A stretch of 64,000 nucleotides of DNA from Podocnemis expansa (Eukaryota; Chordata; Testudines; Podocnemididae). Location of the stretch: assembly GCA_007922195.1 (NCBI GenBank), contig ML681963.1, positions 142,381,723-142,445,722 of the forward strand, written 5' to 3'. Positions within the stretch are counted from its first letter, which is position 1. Every line of letters begins with the position of its first letter. The notes below the pieces were generated by a model, which saw nothing but the letters and a program-made list of their open reading frames with translations, ran no database searches and was not told where the DNA came from. This document shows, piece after piece, positions 21,664 to 34,329 of this stretch. The position numbers and the translations under genes were made by a program.

Positions 21664-23277
21664 GCATGTTATGCCAGGGATCAGCAACCCAAAAGAGAAA
21701 AGCCATTTTTTTCTTCCAATAAACAAAATCTCCAAGAGCTGCATACAGCTGTGTCGCTCTGCCTCTCCCAGCTGCAGCCTCTTCCCCCATGCAGCCCTAC
21801 TGTTGCTCACCCCCAACGGCATAGCTTAATCCCCCCTTGCCTTGCCCAGCTATAGCCCCACTCCCTCCCTAGTATGGAGGCAGCCCTGACCTGGGTCCCC
21901 TGGCCAGCACCAGGTGCCACCTGGCTTCCCCCCATGCCCAGCTGGCTTTTCAGTTCCTAACAGTCCCCCCCACCACTGCAGCTGACCCTCCTGGGATGTC
22001 CACCCAGCCTTGGGACAGCACGTGCCCTCACTTCCTCCCTGCCAAACCCCACGTGGTTAGACCTCCTATCATCATCCAACCTCCCCAAGCCCCACCGGCT
22101 CTTCTGGAGCCCAGAGGTCCCTCCCTCATGCTGCTGTGCCTTCCAGCACCCTCACACAGCTGCAGGATGTGGCGGACCAAAACTATCTGGCAGCCCCTCC
22201 CCACACAGGACAAAAAAGTTCCCAGTGGCTGAGACCCCACCAGCTCTGTGCAGAAGAGGGATGCAGAGGGTGGGGGGGGGCATGAGGCAAGGGGGCAGGG
22301 AAATGTGAGTGCTCCCTGGGTACTAGACAGCCTATACCAGGCTGCAGGGAGGCACCTGGCTGGTCCCAGCACCAAGACCAGAGTGGGGAGGGGTCCCAGC
22401 CCGGACCACCCAGTTTTGAGGCACTGGCACCACACTGCCCTACCACCACATGGGCCAGAGGTGTCTGGGTTGCTGCACTGTGGCCCCTGGCAATGGAAGG
22501 GCGATGGGCAACTGGGACCAGAAACCATACCACCCTCCTTCTGCTGCCAATGTGGAGCAGCACTCCTGATTGCCATCTCACCCCCAGGCCCTGTAGTGGG
22601 CCTGTCGAGTACTAGGGGCTGAGAGTGAAGCAGCCCGAACTCCACAGAATGGGCTGCTTCAGGGCCCTTGTTCCCAAAAGCAGCAGCCCCATGCTGGCCA
22701 TTCTCTGCTCCCTGGGGACGGGTGGCCAGCCAGGGGCATGCTGAGCAACTGGGAGAGCTGCTCCATGTCCACAGCAGAGTGGAGGGAGGGCAGCACAGCC
22801 TCTGGCCCTGGCTGTCCCACCTACCCCTGGCCGCCATGCATCTCCAGGGACACTGGGCTGCAGGGGGACACTCTGCCAGCCCCAGCTTCAGACCCATATT
22901 AGAGGGGTCCTGGCTGACGCAGGCCGCCCCGCCCTTCCACCGCATGATCATGAGGCAGTCAAGTGGCTGTGCCACAGCCCCTACCTCTGGTGGGGTGCAG
23001 CAGGGAGGTATGGGTGGCTGCGGCCAGTGGCCACACCTCCATCCCTCCCTCTGTACCCTCTGCTGGCAGGATGGAGTAGCGGTCCCTGCTACCCCACCTA
23101 CCCTCAGCCATCTGCCTCTCCTTGAACTTTGCTGAGCAGGCCACTCAAGGGCCCTTCCCTTGAAACCAGTGGCTCCCCGCTCTCCACCCCTCGCTGGGGG
23201 GGGTAGTGGGGCAGTGGGGAGCAGACACATGATCCCCCCTCTCTCTCCACTCCCAGCCAATCCAGCAGCCCCACACC
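21664..23277. other. GC-rich non-coding block upstream of the CTHRC1-like exon
   Basis: It starts with CAGGGATCAGCAACCC, which resembles a hAT terminus, and continues as GC-rich, CpG-poor sequence to the exon. Long open frames on the minus strand here (for example 23326-22028) have only low-complexity Gly/Ala/Pro/Ser content and no motif. It may be a decayed CpG-rich promoter region, a GC-rich repeat, or both. Confidence 0.4.
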
Positions 23278-23415
23278 ATGTGCTCTTCTCCCACTGCTGC
23301 CTCGCAGTTGCTGCTCCTGGCCGCACTGCTGCTGCTTCTTACCCTGCCGCTTGGTGAGTCCAAGATCCCAAAGGGGAAGCACAAGGCACTATGCCAGTGG
23401 GATGTTGTGGACATG
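23278..23415 (+). pseudogene. CTHRC1: CTHRC1-like first exon (signal peptide exon), probably a decayed copy
   Basis: CTHRC1 is a secreted collagen-triple-helix-repeat glycoprotein. The 46-codon frame has an ATG in fair context (CACACCATGT), a classic signal peptide (LLLLAALLLLLTLPL), then ESKIPKGKHKALCQWDVVDM. In the family, from memory, the mature N terminus reads close to IPKGKQKAQLRQREVVDL, and an exon boundary after it would fit the donor ATG|GTGAGC here at 23416. Compared with that, one codon is missing and two Arg codons have become Cys and Trp, changes typical of CpG decay. Downstream collagen-repeat and C-terminal exons were not found by eye. It could be a pseudogene, a degenerating duplicate or gametologue, or an exon of a fast-changing real gene. 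Confidence 0.5.
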
Positions 23416-23424
23416 GTGAGCCAG

Positions 23425-23900
23425 AGACCAGGGGTGGCAATGGAGGGGTTCAGAGTACCACAGGTCGCTGGAACAAGGGGTCAGGATGGGGAGTGGGGAG
23501 GGGTGGAGGAGGGCGTGGGGACAAGGAAATTGGGTAGGGGTTGGGTAGTGGTGGAGGGGACTATGAAGGGCTGAAGTGGGGACTGGGTGGGGGCTGGGGA
23601 GGGATGGAGGAGGTCGAGGGTTTGGAGTGGGGGCTAGGGATGGAGGGGGCTGAGGAGGTGTGGAGGGATTTGGGGGGCGAAAGGGGGGAGTGGGGGAATG
23701 GGGACAAGGGGACTGAAGGGGGCTGGGGAGGTGTGGTGGGGGTTGGGGGACTGAAGGGGGTGGAGTGAAGATGGGGGTGGGATTTTAGGAGGTCTGGAAT
23801 GGGGGCTTGGGGGCACAAAGCTTAGGGAATGGGGATGGAGGCTGAGGAGGACAAGGGGGAAAGAGGAATGTGATGTGGGCACTAGTGGACAAGATGGGGG
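23425..23900. repeat. G-rich low-complexity tract
   Basis: Irregular repeats of GGGGCTGGGGAGGT and GGAGGGGACTGAAG. The opposite strand gives only Pro/Ser-rich open frames, which are compositional. Confidence 0.7.
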
Positions 23901-24407
23901 TGATGCTGATTGAGGCTGTGCTTCATTTGTGAGGAAAGAGCTGGTCGGGCTCAAGCAATTGTTTTGCACTCATATTATAACTGGGGCCTTCACACGCATG
24001 AAGGGGGCCTAGACAATACAGGAAGAGGGTTCTGGAGCTGGTCAAATTATACTTTAACCCCTGAAGTTTATGTTCTTAATTTGAAGCTGAGATGTCATGC
24101 TGATGCTTGAAGTAAAGATGAATGAACAAATAGGCTTGAAGGATCAGGCCCAAATATTGGGCCAAATTGTTAGCTGGTGTAACTCCATGTCATTCAACTG
24201 ACTTTGAACAGGAAACTTTTGATTATCTCATAGTTTTCTAACAAAAGGGATCTAAAAGGTCAAGTGGCTCAAGAGTTTTGTGATGAATCACACAATTCAA
24301 CATGTCACAGTTGTCACACAACATCACAGTCGAACATGTTAAACAGCACTATTTCTTTCTGATCTCTTGATCTTTTGGAAAAGGTATATATAGCCCTCAA
24401 GCTAGAA

Positions 24408-24658
24408 CAGGGGTGTCAGACATGCAGCCCATGGGCCAAATGTGGCCCATGAACCTCTTCCATCCAGCCTATGACTGCTCTCAGTGGGACCACATTCTCA
24501 AACTTAACATACAGTGTGATATCGCTGAGCGGAGTTTTGCATACACAGCCCTTTGTGATGGCTCAAGAGTGCTGTAATATTTTATGGTTTGTGTGGCCCA
24601 CTTGACGTACATTTAAATAAAATCTGGCCTGCCACAGTAAATGAGTTTGAAACCCCTG
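24408..24658. mobile_element. 251-bp hAT MITE with perfect 8-bp TSD
   Basis: The left end CAGGGGTGTCAGAC pairs with the right end (reverse complement) CAGGGGTTTCAAAC. AGCTAGAA is present on both sides (24400-24407 and 24659-24666). There is no coding sequence; the interior has GGCCCATGGGCC-like motifs around ATGTGGCCCATGAACC. Confidence 0.85.
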
Positions 24659-24666
24659 AGCTAGAA

Positions 24667-27403
24667 AGGTGGAAACCACTGGTGTAGAGGAAATTACAGT
24701 CCTAGCAGATATATTCTACAAATGTTATGTGGCCAGATCTCCATGTGCAGATATTCCACGTGGTCCATGTAGTTATAGCTCCACTTTCCATGATGCTGTC
24801 CTCAATTCCTCCTATACAGTAACGTGGCTGGAAAGTATATAGAACACTGTTCTGTTCCCTAAGGTCTTTGGATCTGCCCTCCATCATCCTTCCTTACAGG
24901 AGCTGTCTCTTTTACCACACTGCAGAACCATGAGTTCCTGCCTTTTGGGCCTTATGAACATATGAGATGTGGACAGTATTTGAGTCTCTCTGTATAGCTG
25001 TGTAAATGCTCACTGCCAGCTGCTGAATTTGGGCTTGCCATAAGATTGGAGGAAAAAATCACACAAGTCTCCCTGTTGCTCTTTTGTATCATGTTAATGT
25101 ATTTAAAATGTTCAGTGTGTTGCTACGTGAAAACTGAGTTCAATTAACCATCATTTTATTAAAAAGTAAAAATTAAGGGCTCCATTGTTCATTAGTGTGT
25201 GGCTGACCAATAATGCACACACCCTATTCTCCTGGATGGCCTTCCTGAAACTGGGGTTTTGACATCCAGGAATAAGTGAGTGCTACTTCACCAGCCAAGA
25301 AGTTTGCAGAATATGGGCACTAGCACACAAAGAACCACCTGGCACCTCTGAGTGAATGCAGGTATTGACCAGAAGCAAATTACCACCCCTTTGCACTACC
25401 TGCGGGAAAAGGGGGAAGAAAGGGAATTGTGCCTCTTTGAGAAATAATTCTTTCCCTTTGTTGCTTCTGGTATGAGTCATCTATCAATTGTCCCATACAA
25501 AAGGGTAAAAGCAAAAGGAAAATCTAGCTGTCAATGAGTCACATGAGGGTTTTGCTATATGTGCATTTCTCATCATGGGGCAGTATTAGATTTTGTAATA
25601 AAGTGATGTGACATACAGTAGCGTTTCATCATGTAATATGCGTCACATTGGAAATCTGATTCCTTTCCTGGTTTTGTAAGTTCTACATTTGTAAGGGTCA
25701 CTTAAGAGACTCAACGTGGTTTTTCCTTCTGCGAATACAATACTCAGAAGGAAACATCTTTAGCTTTAATTAAACCATCACGACTAAAGAATTTATAACA
25801 ACTATGATTAGGTGAAATCATGAAGTGTGGAAAAAAAACCCAAACAACAAAGGTTATAAACAAAGTTATTTACAATACACTGGACTGGTTTTAGGTCTCA
25901 GTTCAAGAAAACATTTTCTCCTGACTCAATTCGCTTCCATTCATACTGTAGTTCACCTATAGGTAGTAAGTAATAAGGAAGGTTTAAAGGTGAGATTTCA
26001 ACACACAGGCCAGATGCTCTGCTAGTATAAATCAGCATAGTTCTCTTGATTTCAGTGGAGCTACAGTGATTTGCACCAGCTGAGCATCTGGTCTGAAATG
26101 ATTAGCAGCTTGGAGTAAGCCAAAAATAACGTATGAAACTTGGATGTGAACTAGTGAAAAAGTATTCCCTTCCCCTCTAACTTTGTGTGAGATAGCTAGG
26201 TCTGGAAGACTAGAACGATCACCAGGGAGTAGATCAGAGACAGAGAATTGAATGAGTTCAGGAGAACTTGGAAAACCAAGGGAGCAATTTTGAACTGGAT
26301 TTCAAGATAAACAATAAAGCAGAGCCATCAATGGTGGATGAAGAAGACATGTTTTCCTTATATAAAGCACTCAGAATCCATAAACACTTTTAGTTCATAG
26401 CATGGGATGTACAGGTACTCAGCTAGTAAAACATGGTTTGTCCCACTTGGATTTGGCCTGAGCATTTCAGAAAGAGCAAAAAATACTGAAGATGGAAAGT
26501 GATAAAGACAAAATAAGTTCTTGAAACTTGCAAGGTAGGCTCTGTCTGCTAAGATACAGGAAATGAAGTTAGATCAACCAAAGGTGCATGGCAGTCCGCA
26601 GAGGTCTTCCAGGAGGTATATCAACTCACTTGCCTGGATTTACTATAGACTACATAAAAAGCATTAGGAAAATCAGAATATATTTAAAATTTCATAGAGA
26701 CAAAATGAGAAAATGTTCAGTAATAGTGTGCTGTAAGACTTTTGTGGTTTTATGTTTGATTTTGTAAGTAAATAGTTTTTAAGCGAGGTGAAACTTGTGG
26801 CACACAAGAGAAATTGGACTCCTGAAAAGTAACATTAGTTTGGAAAGATTGAGAACCATCAAGCTAAGTAACCTAGATTTCTCCCCATAAACTACATTTC
26901 TGATTTTAATATTTATTTCCATTGTGGAAAAAATTTTTCCCCTTGGAAGATTTATCAGCTGAAGTGTTAATAAAAATGAGGTGATACAGCAAGAATTTCC
27001 AAAGTATGTAAACAAGTGGCAACCTCAAGGTGGATATAACCCAAGGTCAGCTCACAAACCAAATCGTTCTACAACAGCACAAAATTTCCCCCATGCGTGT
27101 TGTAATAAAGCAATTCATTACATAGTAGTCTTGGTATTCCTTCCCTATTAATTGGGCCCTACTTCACTGTTTCTCCCAAAAAGTCTGGAAAGGAAGGTCA
27201 TGCCCAAAACAGCCTACAATCTCTGAAGAATAGGTTAGGTCCTTAGCTGATGTAAAAAAATTATTTCTCCTTTAACTTCAATGTATCTACCTTCAATTTA
27301 AACTAACTATCCCATAAACGCTTTAACTTGAATCAAGAGAATATACAGTTTAAAAAGTTGCCATCTCACATTCAGGTTTGGGTATGGGCATTTTCAGAAA
27401 CAA
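24667..27403. other. No recognisable gene
   Basis: Mixed-composition sequence with only short, motif-free open frames. Nothing could be assigned. Confidence 0.5.
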
Positions 27404-27660
27404 AGTCTTTGTATATTATGGTCTAGTGGCTAGAGTCTTTGACCAGGACAGAGTAGACCTGGATACTATTCCTGGATCTTCCACTACTGTTCTGGGTGAT
27501 CTTGGGCAAGTCATTGCAACTTTTTGCTCTGCAACTTCTTGCCTCTGTCTCCCCAGTCTATAAAATGGAGATAATGATATTGCCCTCATTTGTACAGTGC
27601 TTTGCTATCTATGGATGAAAAGCTCTGTACAAGAGCTAGGCATTATTCTCGAAATCTGGA
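27404..27660 (+). mobile_element. tRNA-derived SINE, MIR/CORE-like
   Basis: The order of landmarks is that of a tRNA-derived SINE: an A-box-like GGTCTAGTGGCTAGAG, a B-box-like region near 27465, then GATCTTGGGCAAGTCAT, TCCCCAGTCTATAAAATGGA, TGATATTGCC, and a tail AAGCTCTGTACAAGAGC-TAGGCATTATT. The tail is of the kind shared between reptile SINEs and LINEs. Old, with many substitutions. Confidence 0.7.
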
Positions 27661-28333
27661 TTACATGTTTCCACACTGTCTGTAGATGGGCAGAATAAAA
27701 CTAAATGCATAAGTGTAACAAAAATATCTACATTACAGGAAAAAGTTTTAGTTTTTCCATGATAACCTGAAAAAAAGTGAGAAAAATTTAGAATTTTAAA
27801 ACCTGCATAGTAAATAAAATATATTTCACAACCAATGCTATTATTATATTATCTTCTGTATTAGGTTTTTATATAGAACTATTTATTGATAAAAGCATAG
27901 GAGAAGGACAAAAGGACAGAGCAAGAAACAATAAATAAGAGTAATCATTAACAAAAACAAACACAAAAATGAATTTCCAGAAGAACAAATAATTCAGAAG
28001 CTCAGGTCAGAGTGGGAAAATTAACTGTGGAATATGAGCAGAAGAGAGACTCAGATACTTTGAGATCTTGATTCTTCAATGTTGAGAAACTCAGGTTCAG
28101 TGTGCCAAAATACAGAGGCAAATGCATATTTAATTTACAGACACACACCTCTTGCAACTGCACACACAAATCAGGCTTGCAGGTGATCAGTTAAATTTGC
28201 AAATATCTAATTTGCGCACCATTCTAGGTAAGCATTTGGGCAAATTAGGTATTTAATTGCACATCTTTTTTTATGTGTGACCTCATGCATTTCAGAATTT
28301 TTCATATTCACATATTCATGTCTCCCAAGTTAC
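27661..28333. other. No recognisable gene
   Basis: AT-rich sequence without motif or clear repeat. Confidence 0.5.
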
Positions 28334-28445
28334 ATGTTTTCATAGTCATAGAGTTTAAGGCTGGAAGGGACCACCAGATCATTTAGTCTGATCACTTGTA
28401 CATTAAAGGTCCCCCTCACAATCCAGCACCAACTTTCATTCCATA
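28334..28445 (-). mobile_element. CR1 3'-end fragment
   Basis: CATAGAGTTTAAGGCTGGAA followed by GGGACCACCAGATCATTTAG and GTCTGATCACTTGTA is the reverse complement of the common CR1 3' terminus in reptiles. Confidence 0.65.
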
Positions 28446-29984
28446 ATTTTGGAAAATGAGGCTCTGAAAGGCTTGGGAGGAATTCCAAACAAATCTCATG
28501 GTTTCTTGCCCTTGGGTAAAATTATCAAAAGCCAACATCAGTGAAAGTTATGCTTCTTAAAAACTAAGATGTGTTGTTGTTATACTGAATAAGCATTGTC
28601 ACATGTATCACTGATTGGGGCAAGACATTGTTAAAGAAGCCCCTTGTTAAAATTTTGGTAGCACATCCCTTACGAATCCTCTCTTAACAGCACCAAAGTC
28701 AAGTGACTGGTCCGAAGGCAATGCTAGTCATCCTCTCTTGTTCTCAGCACCTAGGGCCTTGACGACTAAGTAGTTAAATATAACCATTGAAAAGCTAACA
28801 CATTTGTGAGAATCAATCCAGATTTCTGACTGAGAGGTTCTCAATAGAATTAGTCAGAAAGGGATTACCCATCCCTTGAAAAATTTCAAGCTTTGGCCTT
28901 TTTTTTGCTGCTCCCCCCAAAAAACAAAACCAAAAACAAAGAAAAAACAAACAAACAAAACCCATGCTATTATTTGCAAAACAACAATCCTAAAAAAAAA
29001 AAAAATGGTTTCGGTCAATTGTAATGTTTTATTTTGATAAATCTGAAACACTCTGTTTCTAAATCTGTTCAACGTTTTTGCCATTTTTTCCAATGTAAAG
29101 TACCACAAATTTAAAAAAGAAAAGACAATTTTGAAAAAAAAAAAAAAAAGAAAATATTTTCACTGGAAAAAATGTCCAAATAAAAGATTTCAACATTTTC
29201 AATACTTCTCTTCCAAAATTTTTCCGAAACAAAAATACTATGAAAATTGACAGGTTCCCCAGGGAAATTTCAATCAGTCCACATTCTCTGATAAAGAAAC
29301 ATTTAATTAAAAGAACTCTTGACCAACTCTAATCCAAATTTTGTTAGAGACCTGGTCACTATACCAAGTTATTGCTGTATGGTCCTCAGTGATGGGAACC
29401 CTAATGGACCCTACTCATGTAATCAAATCTCTGAGCTGACCTGTGGCTATAAACAAACATGTTAGGTCAAATCCATCTGTGTGTTACTGTTAGTGTAAAT
29501 GGTCTTTTATCAGTTTGTTTAAGTGCTGGCTCTTAGCTTGTGAACCCTTTTATTTGTTATATAATAAGTTTGGCTTTGAAAAACTACATATGATTGTAAA
29601 TATACATTTCTGGTGATATCTGATAAGCCTTAGAGCCACAGACCACTTTTATTTCCCATTTATATTTAGTGGTTTAAAGAAAGAACTGATTAGCAAAAGA
29701 GGTAATGGTTCTTTATAAATAAGTGTTTCTTTTGACATTTAGTAATTCACGAATGTTTGCCATATGCTAGATAAATGCTGATACCTCCTGATACCTTCCA
29801 TAAAGCACCAGAGAAAATGGAACTGTAAATGCAAAGCTTGGTGTAGCTTTGCCTCGTTGTATTAAAAGCAAGTGTTACGCCTTTCAAAACTGATTGTAGA
29901 ATCTGGAAGTCTTTGTTTCTTCAACTGGATCTGGAGGAGTCATGCTAATCACATAGCAAATCCTGTTTTCTCCCACCTGATGGA
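28446..29984. other. AT-rich DNA with A-rich tracts, no gene
   Basis: Contains an A-rich region with CAAA repeats at about 28910-28995 and poly(A) at about 29134-29149. No gene is seen. Confidence 0.6.
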
Positions 29985-30170
29985 TGCAGAAGGCCCCAAA
30001 GCAGTCTGTTTGTCAGAAGATGGTAATAGTCAATGGGATGAATAACTTGATGACTACCCATTCTCTTCAATCCCTCTGAAGCACATCATATGGGCCACTG
30101 TTGGAAGGCGGATACTGCTGGGCTAGACGGATGATTGGTCTGACCCAGTATGACCATTCCTATGTTTTAA
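29985..30170 (+). mobile_element. CR1 3'-end fragment
   Basis: TGGGCCACTGTTGGAAGGC, ATACTGCTGGGCTAGACGGA and TGGTCTGACCCAGTATGACC are CR1 3'-UTR landmarks in sense orientation. Confidence 0.65.
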
Positions 30171-31957
30171 AGAACTAGAGTTTTTCTGCTGCATCAGGAG
30201 GCAATCTGGGAATGAGAAAAGTTGAAATGAAGAGTCATTTTGAAACAGAAAATTGAAATATTCTATTCTAAAACAGTGTTTTGGCCTTGTTGAAATTCTT
30301 CCTTTCATCATTACACCCCCCACACCAATTTTTCTTTCAAAATTACCATACATCCAAATAGACACATTTTCTCAAAAAGTTTTGCTTTTGATAAAGTGGT
30401 GTTTTCCTACTGAAAAATATCCTGTTGAAAAATTTCTAACTACCACTAAAGGTCATCCTTTATGGATGTGAGAGTTAAAAGCCCTCATAAAGTTGAAGCT
30501 AAAGAAAATGCAGAGTGAATGTTGCGCTTCTAAGACAAGGGCTACAAATCACTCAGTCCCCGCAGCAATGCCCTAAGCAAAACGATAAAACACAAAGCCT
30601 TATCCACATCTCACAGACAGCTCCATTTCATCAGAGGGCTGAAAAACTTGAGTGTATGGATTTGAATCATATACTGGTTGGTTTGCTTTACAGCTTTCTT
30701 TACATAGAAGTATACAAGATTTTTTTCAAATTCCTATTTATGCCACTAGTACAATCAGGCAATCATTCCCAAATCTTTGGGGCTCTCTGCACCTCATAGG
30801 AACTGCTCACACTACATTTCACTGGGTCCTATGATTCCAAGTGACATGAAATTATCTCAGTTTCGTTAGACGCAGAGCTACTTCTTTCCATATAGAAAGC
30901 CAGATCAAAGCTACTCTAATTTTCACCCACCCAGGAGCCAACACATAAAACTCACTTGTCATGTTACTAGAACAACTGCGTGAGAAGAAGAAAAGTTAAT
31001 GTGCTGTTATATCATCTGACATAGTATCAAAAATATGAAGATATAAAACAATTATAAAACCAATATTTTATGATGTATGTTTTCAATATGCCACCTGCAT
31101 GGAAGGGCAGATGGAGGCTTAAGTTGGTTCTCTATCAGAATTTAAGTAATTTGGGTGCCTAGTTTGAGAAGTGAGACTTTAATGCTACAATGTCTAGGTC
31201 TAGTAACATTTAAATATACTTGAATGATCATGTGCATTGAAATCATGATGTGTCTTCAGTCTTAGTTTCACTATAAAAAAGTAATTTTGTATGGATATTT
31301 ATTATTGCATTATTTTTGCACATACAGCTTATACATTTAACTTTAAAAATCAATTATTAATTTTTTTGTAGTTTGTATTCTAAGAAGTCCTCATCAAAAC
31401 AGTAGGTGTATCAAATTTATTTTTCTAGGAGTACATTTTTTACTGTTTTAACCTTTCAAATATTTTATTTAATGTTTTCAGGTAAGCAAGAGTAGAAAAG
31501 GAATGATACCTGAGAGTTACAGTTTCAAGCAGTGTAGAACATATCCGGAGCAACACATAGAAATTGTGAAAGCATATTTGGCCATAGTGTCAGTAATGGT
31601 ACTGGTTAGAGTCTCCTTTCCTCATCTGTGTCTCCACCATTCCTCAAGGATAACTAAATAGAACATGGGACAGGATCCTGAACTGCTGTAAAATGGGATA
31701 GAAGTAAAGTCCATAGAGGTACACTGAATAACACTAATGGAAGAGCTGGCCTATGATGTTAATGGTCGGGTATGTGTGTCAACCAGTGACTTGTTTCTTC
31801 TTTTATTTATATTCTGGGAGCAACTGAAGAGATTATTCAAGCTTATTTCCATTATATTTGTTGTAAAGTACAGTTAAACAATAAAACTATAAACAACTTC
31901 ACAATAAGCTATTGTTTAGTTCCACAAATTCATCACAGAGAGAAATATCTAAATGAC
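30171..31957. other. No recognisable gene
   Basis: AT-rich sequence up to the H4 insertion. Short open frames carry no motif. Confidence 0.5.
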
Positions 31958-32256
31958 AAAGGCTGTGTTCACACAGCCCCCTTATTTCGAAACAACGGAG
32001 GTTGTTTCGAAATAAGGATTCAGCTGTTCACACGACGCACGGTTGTTTCGAAACAACCTAAACCCCATGCGGGGATGAAACAACGTTGTTTCGAAACGAC
32101 TTGTTTCGAAACAACGCTGTGCGAACACGTTTCGAAACAATGGTTGTTCCGAAACAACCGTCGGACCTTCCTCCCAGGGTGCCCAGCACCCTGGGGAACA
32201 GGACGTTCCAGTCTGGGCGTGCCTGTCAGCCAGCGTGCCCACTGCCTGACAGGCAC

Positions 32257-34042
32257 TTGGCCACCCAGGCAGGCTTCTCCGCTGGGGGGCGCCGCAGGGC
32301 CCCAGTGTGGACCAGGGAGGACACCCTGTGCCTCCTGGGGGTCTGGCAGCGGCCAGACATCATGTCCCGGTTCCAGTCATCACACCGGAACCGGGACATA
32401 TACGCGGACATCGCCGCGGAGATGTCCACTGCCGGCCACCCCAGGACCCTCGAGCAGGTCCGGAGCAAAATCAAAATGCTCTGGCAGGACCACGCTCGGA
32501 CCAGGGAGACCCGGGAGCTCCAGGGGGCAGGGAGCAACATCACCTGCTCCTACTTCCACAAGCTCCATGCCTTCCTGGGTCCAGAGCCCAGCGGCCACCC
32601 CGCTGAGGCTCTGGACTCAGGAGGGCATCCGAGCCCCTCGTTGGGCCCTGAGGCCCAGGGCTCCGACGTGTCAGTCGGGGGGCCTCCAGCTGCGCCACCA
32701 CCATCTGTGGCGGAGGCCACTGCCAGCAGCCCAGAGCTATTTGCCAGGCCCGAGCCGGAGACCAGCGGGGAGGACCAGGGGCCGACCACCGCCCCAGGGT
32801 CGGACACAGAGCCCGGGACATCACGCCGGATGGATCCCCTGTTGGTAAGTACCCCCCCACCGAGGCACACAGGGCTGGGCCTGTCCAGCAGGCCCCAGGC
32901 AGTGAGGGGACCAGAGCTGGGTACCAGGGCAGGGAGGGCACAGGGTTGGTGGGTGCAAAGGCACCCCCTTGGCCACAGGGCCCACAGGGATGGGTGGCAC
33001 CAGGCACACAGGGGCCTGTGCGCCTGGGGGCAGTGGACAGGGCCTGGCTGGCGGAGATGCGACCGCATCCCGGGTGGGGTGGGCAGCATGCAGGCCACAC
33101 CGCTGGCAGGTAGCCATGGGAGGCCCCCTTAGGGCGAGGTGTGACCGAGTCCAGCCCACCCCTGCGGGCATGACCGGCATGTGTGCCCCCCGGGGAACGG
33201 TCCCCAGGTGGCAGGCAGGAGGAGGACACGGTCCCCTTTGTGCCGTCCTGTGCCCCTGTCCAGACTCTGAGTCCCAGTCCGGCAGGCTGTGTAAGCTACA
33301 GGGGTTTGCCAGGCATCGGACCGGAGGGGCGGAAGGGGCCTGCATTGCCATAGACTACTGATCTGTACAGGCAGGTGGTCCAGGGCCCCCAGGCCCTGAC
33401 GACTACCCCAGCCGGACAGCATTGCCGCCCGGTGTCCCCCAATGTCCCCCGCTGGGTACCGCCCTAGCCTCATTCCCGAGGCCTTGGGGACTGGGAACCC
33501 CACCTCTGGGCACTCCCCCACGGGATCCTGGGGCCCTCTGGCAGTCAGGGCAGGGGTGTGTGCAGCGGACAGGCCCGAACAGACAGGGCCAACAGGCGGC
33601 AGGGGCTGACTGTGTCTTGTGCTTCCCTCTGGCAGGTTGCAGGGCTGCCCCTCGCCAGATGCCACCACCACCGGCAGCCGGACGCCCGAGCCACAGGGCA
33701 CGCCAGCAGTGGAGGAGGGCCCCATGCACCTGCCTGGAGTTCCTCGAGGCCCTGGAGGACCTGGGCGAGCGGATGGAGGCCTCCACCCAGGCCTGGCGAC
33801 AAGAGCAGCGCCAGCGCCTGGACCGGCTGATTGAGGTGGAGACTGATCTGGCCACCGCCCTGGGTCGCCTTGCCGACCAGCTGCCAGCTGCCATTCGGGA
33901 GCTTGCCCAGCGGCTGCCACCACCACAGCCCGCAAGGAGCCCACCGCCTGGACCTCCCCAGAGGCAATGCCGGCTGGACGGCGGCCGTGGGCGTGGCCGG
34001 GGTGCGCCACCCCCCCTTGAGCCCCCCCCGGGTCTTGCCTGA
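32257..34042 (+). pseudogene. SANT/trihelix DNA-binding protein of H4
   Basis: Same family as the H2 and H1 copies. The position homologous to the H2 start codon is TTG here (32257), so the start seems lost; an upstream ATG at 32140 lies in the arm palindromes and is in frame. The domain follows: WTREDTLCLLGVWQ, DIMSRFQSSHRNRDIYADIA, EQVRSKIKMLWQDHARTRE and YFHKLHAFLG (about 32308-32580). A Pro/Glu-rich linker ends at the donor GTAAGT (32845). Exon 2 begins at 33636 after CTCTGGCAG and encodes LEFLEALEDLGERMEASTQA and a Leu-heptad-like stretch to the stop at 34040. Exon 1 ends in phase 0 but exon 2 needs phase 1, so an indel lies in the linker. Confidence 0.7.
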
Positions 34043-34194
34043 CCTCCCCCTTTCCCCCTGGACTTTCACATCCCCTTCCCCTCCCAAGTTACTGCCCCCT
34101 CCCTGACACCCCCGGAACCCCCTTCCCCTCCCAAGTTGCTGCCCCCTCCCTGACACCCCCGGAACCCCTTCCCCCCGCCCCGACACCCACTGTT

Positions 34195-34240
34195 AATAAA
34201 CCCCTGTTGCACCGTCTTTTTGTGTGTCAGTCTTTTTATT
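34195..34240. terminator. Facing poly(A) signals between the two H4 genes
   Basis: Plus-strand AATAAA at 34195-34200 and minus-strand AATAAA at 34235-34240, 34 bases apart. The plus-strand signal is about 150 bases past the SANT-like stop and the minus-strand one is about 90 bases past the transposase stop. Confidence 0.65.
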
Positions 34241-34329
34241 GGGGTTGGTGAACAGTGCGGGTGGACGGGTGGGGGCTGGCCATGGGTGGACGGGGGAGAG
34301 GGTGGTGCAGGGCAGGGCGGGCCTGGCCC

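Noticed and set aside
22028..23326. 432-codon open frame on the minus strand
   Set aside because: It lies in a GC-rich block with open frames in several phases, has low-complexity Gly/Ala/Pro/Ser/Cys content and no motif. It runs antisense across the CTHRC1-like exon. It is compositional.
23561..23969. Pro/Ser-rich open frames on the minus strand
   Set aside because: They are the complement of a G-rich low-complexity tract.
23416..31960. Downstream CTHRC1 exons
   Set aside because: I looked for collagen Gly-X-Y codons and the conserved C-terminal block by eye and found none. A translated search would be decisive.
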